Of a stretch of DNA of 64,000 nt, positions 18,432 to 26,354 are shown piece by piece. How positions within the stretch are numbered: the first letter of the stretch is position 1; each line of letters begins with the position of its first letter. Origin of the DNA: Chloroflexota bacterium. Lineage in GTDB: Bacteria > Chloroflexota > Limnocylindria > Limnocylindrales > CSP1-4. A program made the position numbers and the translations under genes. The notes under the pieces are model-generated. The model did not search any database. It was not told the DNA's origin and saw only the letters and a program-made list of their open reading frames with translations. Location: positions 187,440 through 251,439 of the forward strand of contig JAUJOH010000001.1 in NCBI GenBank assembly GCA_030447745.1, in the 5' to 3' direction.

Positions 18432-18863
18432 TCACTCGATGGCGGCCGGAGCCGCCTCGCTCTCGGACTCGTCGATCCGCTCGCCTTCCTCGTCGTCCGG
18501 CTCGTCCTCGGCCGGCGGCAGCGCGGTCTCCTCGCCGATCTCCCCGGCCCCATCGTCGCGGCGGACGGCGCGGACCGGGCGCTCGATGCGCGTCACGAGG
18601 TGGCGCAGGACCTCCTCGGTGATCTGGAGCGCGCGCTCCAGGTCCGCGACAGCAGCCGGCGGGCCCTCGAACACCACGATGTGGTAGGAGCCCTCGCGGT
18701 GGCGGTCGATCGAGTACGCAAGGCGCCGACGCCCCCAGGGCGCAACCTTCACGATCTGGCCGCCCGAGGCGACGAGTTGACGGGTCGTCCGGTCGATGAG
18801 GGCCTGGCTGCGTTCGTCCGCGACGTCCGGACGCAGCACGAGCATCAGTTCGTAGCGGCGCAT
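18432..18863 (-). CDS. rpsF: Ribosomal protein bS6
   Basis: Small-subunit protein partnering bS18. Recognised by RRYELMLVLRPD, VKVAPWGRRRLAYSIDRHREG and SYHIVVFEGPP. The start at 18863 is chosen because AGGAAGGAG ends 10 bases upstream; an earlier ATG at 18872 has only one base of spacing. It has a ~45-residue acidic tail (EDEPDDEEGER) beyond the usual ~95 residues. First gene of its operon; a TAGACT that could serve as -10 lies at 18944-18949. Confidence 0.95.
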   Translation of the reverse strand: MRRYELMLVLRPDVADERSQALIDRTTRQLVASGGQIVKVAPWGRRRLAYSIDRHREGSYHIVVFEGPPAAVADLERALQITEEVLRHLVTRIERPVRAVRRDDGAGEIGEETALPPAEDEPDDEEGERIDESESEAAPAAIE

Positions 18864-19103
18864 GCGCCACATACTCCTTCCTGTGGGAACTGCCCCGCTG
18901 GGCACGGCCGGAGGCCGGGGCGGAGCCGAAAGGAAACGCGACGAGTCTAGCACGAGAGACCATCAGATCCTCGCCACGGCAGATCGTCGACACGGCGGGC
19001 GCGCGCCCCGGTCGCTCGCGTCGCGCCGGACTGCGACGGCGCTGCAACGACCCATTCCCACCGTTGGTTGCCCGCCTGAGCACGGACCATCGACCGTCTG
19101 CCC

Positions 19104-19331
19104 ATGAGCGAGTCGCCGCGCCACCCGTCCGAGGCCACCTTCCCCTCCGAGGAGGACCCGGCGCCCGCGCCGGAGCGCGAACGACCGACGGTCGCCGAGG
19201 TCGAGACGAACGAGGGAGTCGATCTCGGCGGGACCGGAGCGCCGGTCGGGCGCAACAACATCGCCGAGGGTCGCGTCGGCGGGTCGATGGGCGGCCCGCA
19301 TCCGCAGGGCGGACAGGGCCAGGGCGGCTGA
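19104..19331 (+). CDS. Small disordered hypothetical protein
   Basis: 75-residue reading frame beginning MSESPRHPSEATFPSEEDP, rich in Glu, Pro and Gly and ending GGSMGGPHPQGGQGQGG. No domain, signal peptide or membrane segment. The composition is unlike an antisense shadow, and it fills an otherwise empty intergenic stretch, but no Shine-Dalgarno or promoter stands out. Function unknown. Confidence 0.4.
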   Translation: MSESPRHPSEATFPSEEDPAPAPERERPTVAEVETNEGVDLGGTGAPVGRNNIAEGRVGGSMGGPHPQGGQGQGG

Positions 19332-19507
19332 AGACCCGCACGGTGGTCACGCCGGAGCGGCCGGCCGGCCCGCGTCCGGAGCGCCCGGCCGGGCCACGTC
19401 CCATGGCCACCGGGGACCATCCTTCCCCCTCGGACGGGACCATCCGGAGGGGTCGCCCGTGTGCGTCCGTGCTTTAGTGTCTCGGCTACGCGGCACGACG
19501 CCGTGGA

Positions 19508-19602
19508 CCGGTTCGCCGGTCGACAAGGGCAAACCCAGGGCGACCTGGGGACGCAAAGCCACGGGACTCGGTTCGCCGAGTCAGCCGGGTTGCCGAAACC
19601 GT
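19508..19602 (+). promoter_or_regulatory. Cyclic di-GMP-I (GEMM) riboswitch
   Basis: The sequence carries the GEMM-I signature in order: AAGGGCAAACC, a P2 hairpin CCCAGG-GCGA-CCTGGG with a GNRA tetraloop (19534-19550), the conserved GGACGCAAAGCC (19549-19560), a P3 hairpin GACTCGG-TTCG-CCGAGTC (19565-19582), and GGGTTGCCGA closing towards AACC (19587-19599). These correspond to the c-di-GMP-binding core of the class I aptamer, including the tetraloop that docks on P3. It ends about 12 bases before the ATG of a 36-residue peptide, and TGAGG of the ribosome-binding site follows the closing strand directly, which suggests control of translation. Confidence 0.93.
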
Positions 19603-19614
19603 CTGAGGTCCGCC

Positions 19615-19725
19615 ATGAAGCTCGCCAGCTTCAGCAACGCTCGACCGACCGCAACCGCCGTCGCCTTCCGGATCGCGGTGATCCTCGGCGTCGCGCTCGC
19701 CGCGGCCGGGTCCGCCCGCATCTAG
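19615..19725 (+). CDS. 36-residue membrane peptide under riboswitch control
   Basis: Short frame MKLASFSNARPTATAVAFRI continuing AVILGVALAAAGSARI to a TAG stop: a charged N-terminus followed by about 18 hydrophobic residues, so either a single membrane anchor or a signal peptide with almost no mature part. GAGG lies 6 bases before the ATG, directly after the c-di-GMP riboswitch. Nothing else is encoded downstream on this strand before tRNA-Leu, so it is the only visible target of the switch. Function unknown. Confidence 0.7.
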   Translation: MKLASFSNARPTATAVAFRIAVILGVALAAAGSARI

Positions 19726-19815
19726 CCGCTCGCCGGGCGCCGCATTCGGCGGAGTCCAACATCGTCCCCTGCGCGACCGGGTCACTCAGGGCTCCGTCGT
19801 TGCACGGATTCGTCG

Positions 19816-19898
19816 TGCCGAAGCAGGGATTCGAACCCTGACGCCCTCGCGGGCCGCCGATTTTAAGTCGGCTGCGTCTGCCGTTCCGCCACTTCGGC
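19816..19898 (-). tRNA. tRNA-Leu (anticodon TAA)
   Basis: Cloverleaf with acceptor GCCGAAG/CTTCGGC, a long variable arm (GGCCCGCGAGGGCG) typical of Leu, loop ACTTAAAAT giving TAA, and T-arm CAGGGTTCGAATCCCTG. Discriminator A. CCA is not encoded. Confidence 0.95.
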
Positions 19899-19983
19899 CG
19901 GCCGCCAGCGTAGCAAGCGGTTCGCGCGTCGGGCATCCCGCCTCACGGGCATGCGTTCCCGGGAGGGCGCATCGCGGGCAACG

Positions 19984-20793
19984 CTACGCCGCGCGGTAGC
20001 CGACGACCAGCTCTGAGAGGTAGCCCTTGCGGACCCGCCCACCGTTCGCTTCGAGACGCGTCGTGATGCAGTCGAACAACCCTCGGCGACGATCCTCGAC
20101 CAGGGCGATGTGGCCGGAGTAGGTCGACAGGAGCCGCAGGTACTCGGCGGTCGAATACGTCACCTCCCATTCGAACCGACGCACCTCGAGGCGTTCGAAA
20201 CGTCCGGACCGCTCGAGGGCCTCGCCGCCCGGGGGGATCTCGGCCGCAGGCTGGGGCACGTCGTCCGGGTCCGTGGCGGGGTCCCACTCGAGGTAGCAAT
20301 CGACCAGCCGCTCGAACACAGCCGTGTCGCCGCCGGCGACGTGCTGAGCGCCCAGCGTCGCGACAGAGCCGCCCGGCCTCAGCGCGTCGGCGACCTTCCG
20401 GACACCCTTGTCCGGATCGAGCCAGTGGAACGCGCTGGCCGAGACGACCGCGTCAAACGGCGTGGCCGGGAGCGGCCACGTCTCGAAGTCGGCGACGACG
20501 ACCGAGGTGTTCGCAAACCCGTTCAGATTGCGCCGCGCCACCTCGGCCAACCTCGGACCGAGCTCGATGGCGGTGATGTCCGCCCCCCGCTCGGCAAGCG
20601 GCACGGTCAGCTGGCCGGTCCCGGGCCCGATCTCCAGCACCCGCGTCCCCGGCCGGATGCCGGCGAGCCGGACCAGCTCCTCGAGGGCATCGACCGGATA
20701 CCGCGGTCGGACCTCGTCGTAGAGCTCGGCGACCTGGTCGAACGTGCGCCGAAGATCGATCCCGGTGCGGGCTTCTTCCTGTGTGTCTGGCAC
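19984..20793 (-). CDS. Class I SAM-dependent methyltransferase
   Basis: 269-residue methyltransferase with the SAM-binding glycine motif VLEIGPGTGQLT near residue 50, the acidic ITAIEL end of strand 2, and ASAFHWLDPDK further on. The GTG start (VPDTQEEARTG) is chosen because GGGAGG lies 5 bases upstream; the frame is open further but the extension is shadow sequence. Substrate unknown. Resembles UbiE/Methyltransf_11-type enzymes that act on small molecules. It stands alone, with tRNA-Leu on one side. Confidence 0.85.
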   Translation of the reverse strand: MPDTQEEARTGIDLRRTFDQVAELYDEVRPRYPVDALEELVRLAGIRPGTRVLEIGPGTGQLTVPLAERGADITAIELGPRLAEVARRNLNGFANTSVVVADFETWPLPATPFDAVVSASAFHWLDPDKGVRKVADALRPGGSVATLGAQHVAGGDTAVFERLVDCYLEWDPATDPDDVPQPAAEIPPGGEALERSGRFERLEVRRFEWEVTYSTAEYLRLLSTYSGHIALVEDRRRGLFDCITTRLEANGGRVRKGYLSELVVGYRAA

Positions 20794-20960
20794 GCGTGCC
20801 TCCCGGTGACCGCGAGCCACGACGCTCCCCCACATCGCAGCCCACCCTTGTGACTCGGTTGTTCGTCGTCCTCGATGGCGATGACCGTTTCCGGCATGCG
20901 AGGCGCTCGCACTCCGCAAGTCTGCCGTTGTCCCGAGATTCGGTGGACCCCGCGACTTGC

Positions 20961-21006
20961 TGCCGCCTCCGGTGCCTCCACAGCGGCGTACGGCCGTCGC
21001 ACGGCC
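20961..21006 (+). repeat. Dispersed 46-bp repeat, copy A
   Basis: TGCCGCCTCCGGTGCCTCCA continuing to GGCGTACGGCCGTCGCACGG. It matches copy B at 21617-21660 at roughly 40 of 46 positions in the same orientation. The two copies flank the secreted-protein gene at 21110. Confidence 0.7.
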
Positions 21007-21109
21007 TACCCACGGCCGACCGCCGGGAACCAACGGCGGGCGCGTCGCACCGCACCGGCACGGCGCGTCAATACATCGCACGACCAAGGCGCTGGGAGAT
21101 TGGAACAAC

Positions 21110-21577
21110 ATGCCTCGTAACGGCGTCTTTCGCGCCCTCCCGTTCGTGGCGCTCGTCGCCATTCTGTTTCCGGGTGCCGTTCGCGCAGATCACTACTGGT
21201 GCGGGATGGAGGTGGACCCGTCATCGGGTTTGGCGGGTACGACCTTCACGTTCATCAACGGCACCTTCCCGATCAACCTTCGGCTGTACCGCGAGGGCGA
21301 CCTCGTGAGGGAGGTCAGCGTCGACCCGAACGCAATCTACGAGATGACAGCCGGCCGGTCCGACGTAGGCCGATGGCGCGCTCAAGGGGAGTTCGAGGGG
21401 TGCCCTGATCTCGTGGACGAGTCGTTCACGGTCCTGGGGCCGCCCGACACGGCGACAGCGCCCGGCGATACAACCGCTTTGACCGCCGGATTCGTGCTGT
21501 TGGTAGCGGCCGCCTTCGGTAGCCTCGCGTTTGTTCGCCGCCTTCCCTCGCGCCGCCCTATCACGCCCCTCAAGTAG
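21110..21577 (+). CDS. Secreted, C-terminally anchored hypothetical protein
   Basis: 155 residues: signal peptide (MPRNGVFRALPFVALVAILF, cleavage likely near VRADHYW), an ~85-residue extracellular part that may be a small beta domain (TFTFINGTFPINLRLYREGD), a Thr/Pro/Asp spacer, and a C-terminal membrane helix (ALTAGFVLLVAAAFGSLAF) followed by RRLPSRR. GGGAG lies 11 bases before the ATG. Flanked by two copies of a 46-bp repeat. Family not recognised. Confidence 0.7.
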   Translation: MPRNGVFRALPFVALVAILFPGAVRADHYWCGMEVDPSSGLAGTTFTFINGTFPINLRLYREGDLVREVSVDPNAIYEMTAGRSDVGRWRAQGEFEGCPDLVDESFTVLGPPDTATAPGDTTALTAGFVLLVAAAFGSLAFVRRLPSRRPITPLK

Positions 21578-21616
21578 CCAGTGCGCCGACTCTGTCCTGA
21601 GGAAGCGACGTGGGCT

Positions 21617-21660
21617 ACCGCCTCCGACGCCTCCACAAGGGCGTACGGCCGTCCACGGCC
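21617..21660 (+). repeat. Dispersed 46-bp repeat, copy B
   Basis: TACCGCCTCCGACGCCTCCA continuing to GCGTACGGCCGTCCACGGCC. Second copy of the repeat at 20961, same orientation, about 650 bases apart. Confidence 0.7.
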
Positions 21661-21762
21661 GCGCGTCGGTGGTCGGTGTCGCGCCGCATGAGGAGGTCGT
21701 CACCGAAGCCGGGCCGCTCGAGGTCCTCACCGCGCTCCATTGGAAGGGTCGGCGAAAAGAGA

Positions 21763-21787
21763 AACCGGCCCCAAGGAGAGGCCGGTT
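21763..21787 (-). terminator. Rho-independent terminator of the displaced tRNA-Cys end
   Basis: On the minus strand AACCGGCC-loop-GGCCGGTT forms an 8-bp stem, followed by TCTCTTTTC. It lies just beyond the displaced tRNA-Cys 3' half at 21801-21845, which fits the original terminator of that tRNA before the island inserted. Confidence 0.7.
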
Positions 21788-21800
21788 GGTGCGCAGAGGG

Positions 21801-21845
21801 TGGAGGCGACGACCGGATCTGAACCGGTGAATAGAGGTTTTGCAG
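21801..21845 (-). other. Left attachment site: displaced 3' half of tRNA-Cys
   Basis: 45 bases running from the anticodon loop (TGCAAAACC on the minus strand) through the T-arm and acceptor to CCA. They match 53992-54036 of the intact tRNA-Cys except for two adjacent bases in the T-loop (TTCAGATC instead of TTCGAATC). No 5' half is present, so this is not a working tRNA. Position and orientation are those expected of the copy pushed away when an element integrates at a tRNA 3' end. Confidence 0.85.
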
Positions 21846-21941
21846 TCTCACCCGTGGCGTCCGCGGACGTCCGTTGAGGGTGGTCCTGCGGCACATATCG
21901 ACCCGTCCCACAAGTCGCCCGGCCGCGCCGATACGGCTCTA

Positions 21942-21962
21942 TTGCTACCGCTGTTGCTACCG
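21942..21962 (+). repeat. Paired TTGCTACC repeats, left island end
   Basis: TTGCTACC occurs at 21942 and again at 21954, 12 bases apart, about 100 bases inside the left attachment site. The same pair with the same spacing is at the right end (53923 and 53935). Such repeats are typical of recombinase arm-type or excisionase sites. Confidence 0.55.
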
Positions 21963-22237
21963 GGATCCGCAGGATGCGAGTTGCCGAGGCGGCGGTTGAT
22001 CTCTCAGCTCCCGGGCGCAGAAGCTCCAACTGGACCGCCTGGACACCTGCACGATGCCCGGCCCCGCTCCGGGCGGCCCAACGCCGTGCTCGTGACTGGT
22101 GCGTTGACGGACGAGTCACGGCGACTCGTTTGGTTCCCGAGACCAAGGGCGCTCCTCGACACCCGGCGAGGCTCAGATGCCCTCTGATGGATCTGCTTCG
22201 CTGCCGCTCGAGACGTGTCAGCTGGCGTCACGCGCTC

Positions 22238-22657
22238 TCAGAGCTCATGCGTTGCGGTCGTCGGCAACGCACCATCGGCATACGTTTCCGGAGGACCCGA
22301 GGAGGACAGGCCCCGCGCGGGACGGGTCACCCTGCGACCCATCACCGTCGACGCTCGCCGACAGCCCGCGCACGGGGTCAACCCGCTGTCTGGCTTCGGC
22401 AACCACGTGCCGGAGGCGAAGTAGTAGAGATCCGTGCCGTTCGGCGCCCATGGCGGCCCATCCCACCGAAACGGGACGGCGCCATGGGCGACGCGCCGGG
22501 GCGGCTCGAAGTCCACTGAGCAGCGGTTGACCATCTGCGTCCTGCGCGAGCTCGTCCGCCAATACCGGTAGCCGTCGCTGTGGTCGCGGTAGCGGTTTGG
22601 GCGCTGATAGCCGCGAAAGAAGGCGGCGTAGCTTTCGGGTCCCTTGAGCCATGCCAT
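22238..22657 (-). CDS. Hypothetical protein
   Basis: Frame starting MAWLKGPESYAAFFRGYQRP, about 139 residues, with a non-biased composition in its first ~100 residues (aromatics in HSDGYRYW, a GTDLYYFASG segment). A GTG three codons earlier is also possible. No ribosome-binding site is clear, and the final ~40 residues look like shadow sequence, so the true 3' end may be altered by a frameshift. Family not recognised. Confidence 0.35.
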   Translation of the reverse strand: MAWLKGPESYAAFFRGYQRPNRYRDHSDGYRYWRTSSRRTQMVNRCSVDFEPPRRVAHGAVPFRWDGPPWAPNGTDLYYFASGTWLPKPDSGLTPCAGCRRASTVMGRRVTRPARGLSSSGPPETYADGALPTTATHEL

Positions 22658-22671
22658 GAGCACCGGCTAAC

Positions 22672-22827
22672 TCAGGTCCGGGCACGCTCGCTGCGTCGCG
22701 TACTCGTGGGGCATGAGCGGGCAGGTCTGCTCACCCACGGTATTGCGTCGATTGCTTCGTCGACGTCGTAGATGTCCTCCGTGGCGATGTTGATGACGCG
22801 ACCGTCTTCGTCGAGGGCAAGTTGCAC
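22672..22827 (-). CDS. Short hypothetical frame or gene remnant
   Basis: 51 codons from a GTG (VQLALDEDGRVINIATEDIY) with a protein-like acidic first half, then an Arg/Ser-rich tail. It lies between the broken recombinase and the hypothetical gene on the same strand. It may be the end of a larger decayed gene. No function suggested. Confidence 0.25.
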   Translation of the reverse strand: MQLALDEDGRVINIATEDIYDVDEAIDAIPWVSRPARSCPTSTRRSERART

Positions 22828-22901
22828 AGGGGCAGCGGGAAAAAAGCTCGCCCTGTTCCGGGCGGACCACCTATCGGACTCCTGCCGCGCAACGGCACGG
22901 A

Positions 22902-23881
22902 CTATCGGGAGGCTGCTTGGCGCCGCGGGGACCCGAGGGGCGGGTCGGTCCGGCTGGGCGCGCGCAAAGCAGCGCCGCCGATCCCGGCTGATTGGGTGGT
23001 GTCGGCGACGCCGAGCGCGGCCGCCGCACGGGCCCACCCGCCATCGTCCTCCGGTTCGAGGCGGAGGTAGCGCGCCGTCGTCGCAATGCTGGCGTGGCCG
23101 AGCAGAGCTGAGACGTCCTCGATCGAGGCGCCGGCTGTGCGCCGAAGCTGGGCGGCCGAGTGTCGGAGGACGTGCGGTCCGACGCCCACGAGACCGGCGC
23201 TTGCCGCGGTACGGCGGAGGCGGGCATAGAAGCCGGACGCGGAGATCGAGAACAGGCGGCCGTCGCATGGCGACGCGTGCGGCCATCGACCCTCGGCTCG
23301 AAGGACATCCAGGATTGCGTCACGTGCCGGTCGAGGAAGACGGCGCCGGCGCTCCCGCCCGCCCTTGACCCGGACGAGATAGCCGCCCGTCTCGAAGTCG
23401 ACATCGCGCAGTCGCAGGCTGAAGACCTCGCTGCGCCGAAGACCCGTCAACAGGATCAGGATGACGATCGCCCGGTCACGTCGCCCGGCTCTTGACGAAG
23501 GAAGCGCAGCCAAGAGGCGCTGGAGCTCGTCAGTGGTGAGTCCCTTGGCAGGGCCGCCGCTGGGCGTGGTCGCCGAATCTCGGCAGCCGGATTGGCCGGG
23601 ATCGCTCCGACACGGCGCGCGAACTCGTACAGCCCCGAGATCGCCGCGAGACGGACACATGTTGTGGAGGCCGCCGGTGGGCGACCGCCCGGGCAGCGAC
23701 CGTACGCGAAGGAGTGAATCGTGATCGGCGCCACATCTGCCGGACTCGGGAAAACGGCAAAAAAGCGGGCCAGGATCCGCCCGTACTCGAGCTGGGTCCG
23801 GACACTCCCGCCGTATCCGTGCGTCTCCGTGAGGAAGGCATTGATGACGTCGGGCCACGGGTCGGGCAGGCCCGGGATCAC
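22902..23881 (-). pseudogene. Tyrosine recombinase, frameshifted
   Basis: The N-terminal SAM-like core-binding domain starts at a GTG (VIPGLPDPWPDVINAFL) and runs in one frame to RRPRPAAALPR. The catalytic domain continues in another frame from LTTDELQRLLAAL, so a single indel lies near 23,550. Catalytic residues are all present in the second part: Arg in TGLRRSEV, Lys in VKGGRERR, HVLRHSAA, LGHAS and Tyr in TARYLRL. It is a second recombinase close to the left island end, distinct from the intact one at 52.6 kb. Either a dead gene or a sequence error. Confidence 0.8.
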
Positions 23882-23910
23882 AAGCGGCCGAATGGAAGTG
23901 GCGGAAGTGC

Positions 23911-23971
23911 TGTTACTCCTATCACAATCATACTATACTGACCAGTATTGAGCATAATCGACACAGTATTG
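23911..23971 (+). promoter_or_regulatory. AT-rich promoter with CAGTATTG operators
   Basis: TGTTAC (23911) and TATACT (23934) stand 17 bases apart. CAGTATTG occurs at 23943 and 23964, exactly 21 bases (two helical turns) apart, and its inverse ATACTG overlaps the -10, giving ATACTGACCAGTAT. The stretch is markedly AT-rich compared with its surroundings. It lies between the divergent recombinase remnant and a plus-strand gene pair, so one repressor could control both. Confidence 0.6.
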
Positions 23972-23979
23972 GATGATTG

Positions 23980-24273
23980 ATGGCGCGCATTGAGTTCGAG
24001 GCAGACACGCTCGAGCAACTCGTCGACATGGCCCGCCAGTGGGTCGCGGGGTACGGAGGCGCGACCGCGCGAATCTCCGTGGCGCCGCCGCAGGACCGTC
24101 AGACGGAGCTTCGCGATGTCCTGGCGCGCATCGTCAGCCCGGCGAGCCGCGCCTTCATCCGGGCTGTGGCGGAGCGATCGCTCAGCGACCAGGTACTCGT
24201 AGTCGATGAGGCAGTGCTCACCCGCCTCGGCGTGACCGACGAGAAGGCTTTCGTCGGCGTTCGCGGGCTCTAA
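23980..24273 (+). CDS. Small conserved-looking protein, function unknown
   Basis: 97 residues beginning MARIEFEADTLEQLVDMARQ. A short beta strand and amphipathic helix at the N-terminus, a Glu/Arg-rich middle, and an end VLVVDEAVLTRLGVTDEKAF. No helix-turn-helix or enzyme motif recognised. It is the first gene behind the operator-rich promoter and is followed after 7 bases by a 46-residue frame, probably co-transcribed. Confidence 0.65.
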   Translation: MARIEFEADTLEQLVDMARQWVAGYGGATARISVAPPQDRQTELRDVLARIVSPASRAFIRAVAERSLSDQVLVVDEAVLTRLGVTDEKAFVGVRGL

Positions 24274-24280
24274 TCGGACG

Positions 24281-24421
24281 ATGCGACGACGCGCGCAACG
24301 GGACCTGGTGTTCTGGGATCGAGCCGGTCGTGGGTACCGAATGGAGCTCGAGGACGCCCGGGTGGTCCTCGACGTATTGGGCACCGACGAGGATCGGCCC
24401 GCGCCGGAAGGACCGGCTTAG
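24281..24421 (+). CDS. 46-residue hypothetical protein
   Basis: Frame MRRRAQRDLVFWDRAGRGYR continuing MELEDARVVLDVLGTDEDRP to a TAG stop. Protein-like composition (basic start, amphipathic acidic helix). Begins 7 bases after the stop of the 97-residue gene and shares its promoter. Function unknown. Confidence 0.5.
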   Translation: MRRRAQRDLVFWDRAGRGYRMELEDARVVLDVLGTDEDRPAPEGPA

Positions 24422-25080
24422 CGCCGGTCGCCCCGTCGACGCTGCGGCGAAGGGCCGTGGCACCGCCGACAGCCGGATGACGCGGGGCCTACTCCGCGCG
24501 GAGTAAGTCAGCGGCCGCCGCGGCGCGCCGTTGTCCTCGACGGAGAGGGAGTCACACTAAGGGCGATTTAGTGTGACCCGCGGAACCGCGGCCGGGTGTG
24601 TGAGTGGTTGCGAGGCGCCTGTGTTCGGCTTAGCGCGGCTGCCCACCGGCGATCGTTCGAGCTGACGTCGGGCACCCGCCCCGCTGTCCTGGTCGCTCTG
24701 TACCCGGCGTTGACGCAGCAGTAACGGGCCGAAGAAGCGGTTTTCGATCAATGGGCGCCTTCGACGCTCAGCCGCGCGGCCAGGGGCCTCAAGGCAGGCG
24801 GCGGCCCTACGACCCGGACCTTCGAGCACAAGGTTCGCACCGAGCGCGTCTGGCGTTCGTCGTCGCAGGTGGCGGCTGATCTATTGATCGGCCCCTGCCT
24901 TGGCGAGAGGCAGGGTCGCGCGGCGTAGGCGCACCGAGGCCGGAGCCCTTCGTAAACGCTGACGCCAGGCGGCATAGCGTTCGCTGCTCGCCGGCCCGTT
25001 CGGGCAGCGTCGGGGGTGACCGCCGTGGCACGGAGGCAGGGTCACGCTAGGGCGATCTGGCGTGCTCTGAGCGCAGCCGA
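24422..25080. other. Non-coding stretch with two related inverted repeats
   Basis: No convincing gene in either strand. GTCACACTAA-GGGCGAT-TTAGTGTGAC at 24551-24577 is a perfect 10-bp inverted repeat. A degenerate relative, GTCACGCTAGGGCGATCTGG CGTG, lies at 25041-25066 in the same orientation. They could be ends of a lost insertion or two binding sites. Confidence 0.5.
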
Positions 25081-25127
25081 AGAGAGTGCTCTTGCGGGCT
25101 GTCCTCAGTCGCCGTGATTGGCGTCCA

Positions 25128-25792
25128 TCAGTCGGGCGAGCTGTTCGAGGATTTGGACCGCGGGGCCGACCTGCGTCGGGTGGTCGTGCAGGGGAACACG
25201 CCGATCGCCGTGCCGACGACCGCGGGGGCCGTCTCGCTGACTGGCACCACGTCGGCTCTGCTCAGTTCGCGTCCAAGTCGCTCAATCCGGACGCCGGTCT
25301 CGACGAGGCGGATCGCCTCGGTGAGCGTCAGCGTGTCGAGGTACTCCTGGCCGGCTCGCAACGGCACCGGGCGTCCGTCCCGGTCGTAGCGGTCGACGAG
25401 CAATCGGATCCGCGCCAGTCCCTTGGCCTGCATAAGCGCGCCGGCCGCCGCGCTTGGCGAATGCCCATCTGCTCGACCTCACGGAGGTGCGCAGTGCGCT
25501 TAACCCGGTCCTGTTCGGCATCCCACGCAGCCGCGCGGGGCCACCCACGAGCCACGCGTGCTGACCAGCGCCCGACGTGCACGCGCGTGGCGCCCAAGAC
25601 TTGCGCCACACGCGTGATGGAGCGTTCAGAGGCAGCCAGGTCCCGGTAGATGGTGAAGGCGTGAAAGCCGCGAGCCGTCTCGCCGGCCTGGCGCTCCCAA
25701 AGTTCCGCGGGGACCTCCTGTGCCACCGGAGCATCCTCCCGAAGCATCATGCCGTTCTGCGTCCAACTTTTGTCCGCCTCGCGCGATATCAA
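25128..25792 (-). pseudogene. Phage terminase small subunit-like protein, frameshifted
   Basis: The N-terminal part (MMLREDAPVAQEVPAELWER ... ITRVAQVLGATRVHVGRWSA, a helix-turn-helix) runs in one frame to LREVEQMGIRQARR. The continuation ALMQAKGLARIRLLVDRYDR to EAIRLVETGVRIERLG lies in another frame, so an indel sits near 25,435. The pattern resembles small terminase or HTH proteins of phages and islands in related bacteria. No large terminase is nearby. Confidence 0.55.
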
Positions 25793-25826
25793 TCAAGTCC
25801 CGAGCCAACGGGGGAAGGAGGAGGCC

Positions 25827-26080
25827 ATGACGTCTGCTCTCGAAGCTGATAGGGACCGTCAACCGAGCTCCTCGGTCCACCGAGAAGTTCGCGGTCGGAG
25901 CCGCGCTCGTCAGCGTCGACCCGGCCGATCCGGCCATTGACGAGCTGGAGCGCAACCTCGCGCGACCGCAGCAAATGGAGTCGCCTGAGGCGCACGCCGC
26001 CGTCGAGTGCCTGCGGAGGAAGGCAATGAAGCCGCCCTGTCGCGATCGGACCGCCTGTCGGCAGGCGACACAGGGCTGTC
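25827..26080 (+). pseudogene. Decayed gene fragment
   Basis: A strong GGAGGAGG precedes ATGACGTCTGCTCTCGAAGC (MTSALEADRDRQPSSS). After about 16 residues the frame degenerates, and protein-like sequence resumes in another frame (TEKFAVGAALVSVDPADPAI, DELERNLARPQQMESPEAH). Probably a small gene broken by an indel near 25,880. No family recognised. Confidence 0.35.
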
Positions 26081-26081
26081 C

Positions 26082-26354
26082 CTACCGGCTGCGCCGCTTC
26101 CAGCCGCGGAAGGCACTCAGCAGACGTTCGCGCTGCTCGGGGGCGATCGATCGTTCGTCGAGCCGGCCGAGAAGCTGGAGTGTCCGCCGCATCTGATCCA
26201 GGTACGTCCGGCAGCCAACGCAGGCGTCGAGGTGTGTCTCGAACCGCGACCGAAGCTCCACGGGCAGCGCGTCCTCGAGATAGTCAGTCACCAACTCAAC
26301 GAGCTCGCGGCACGAAAGGTCGCCAGGAGCAGGAACCGCGGCGTCAGTTGGCAT
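26082..26354 (-). CDS. Anti-sigma factor with zinc finger (zf-HC2)
   Basis: 90-residue protein with the zinc-binding anti-sigma pattern: LSCRELVELVTDYLEDAL then HLDACVGC (H-x3-C-x2-C). It would hold an ECF sigma factor inactive. No membrane helix follows, so it is the soluble type. Its ATG overlaps the end of the decayed sigma gene (GATGCCAACTGA), showing they once formed one operon. With its sigma broken it may be an orphan. It is similar to the anti-sigma at 34.1 kb. Confidence 0.8.
   Translation of the reverse strand: MPTDAAVPAPGDLSCRELVELVTDYLEDALPVELRSRFETHLDACVGCRTYLDQMRRTLQLLGRLDERSIAPEQRERLLSAFRGWKRRSR

Noticed and set aside
21801-21845. A second functional tRNA-Cys gene
   Set aside because: Only the 3' half is present; the sequence beyond the anticodon loop cannot form the anticodon, D and acceptor 5' strands, and the T-loop is mutated.
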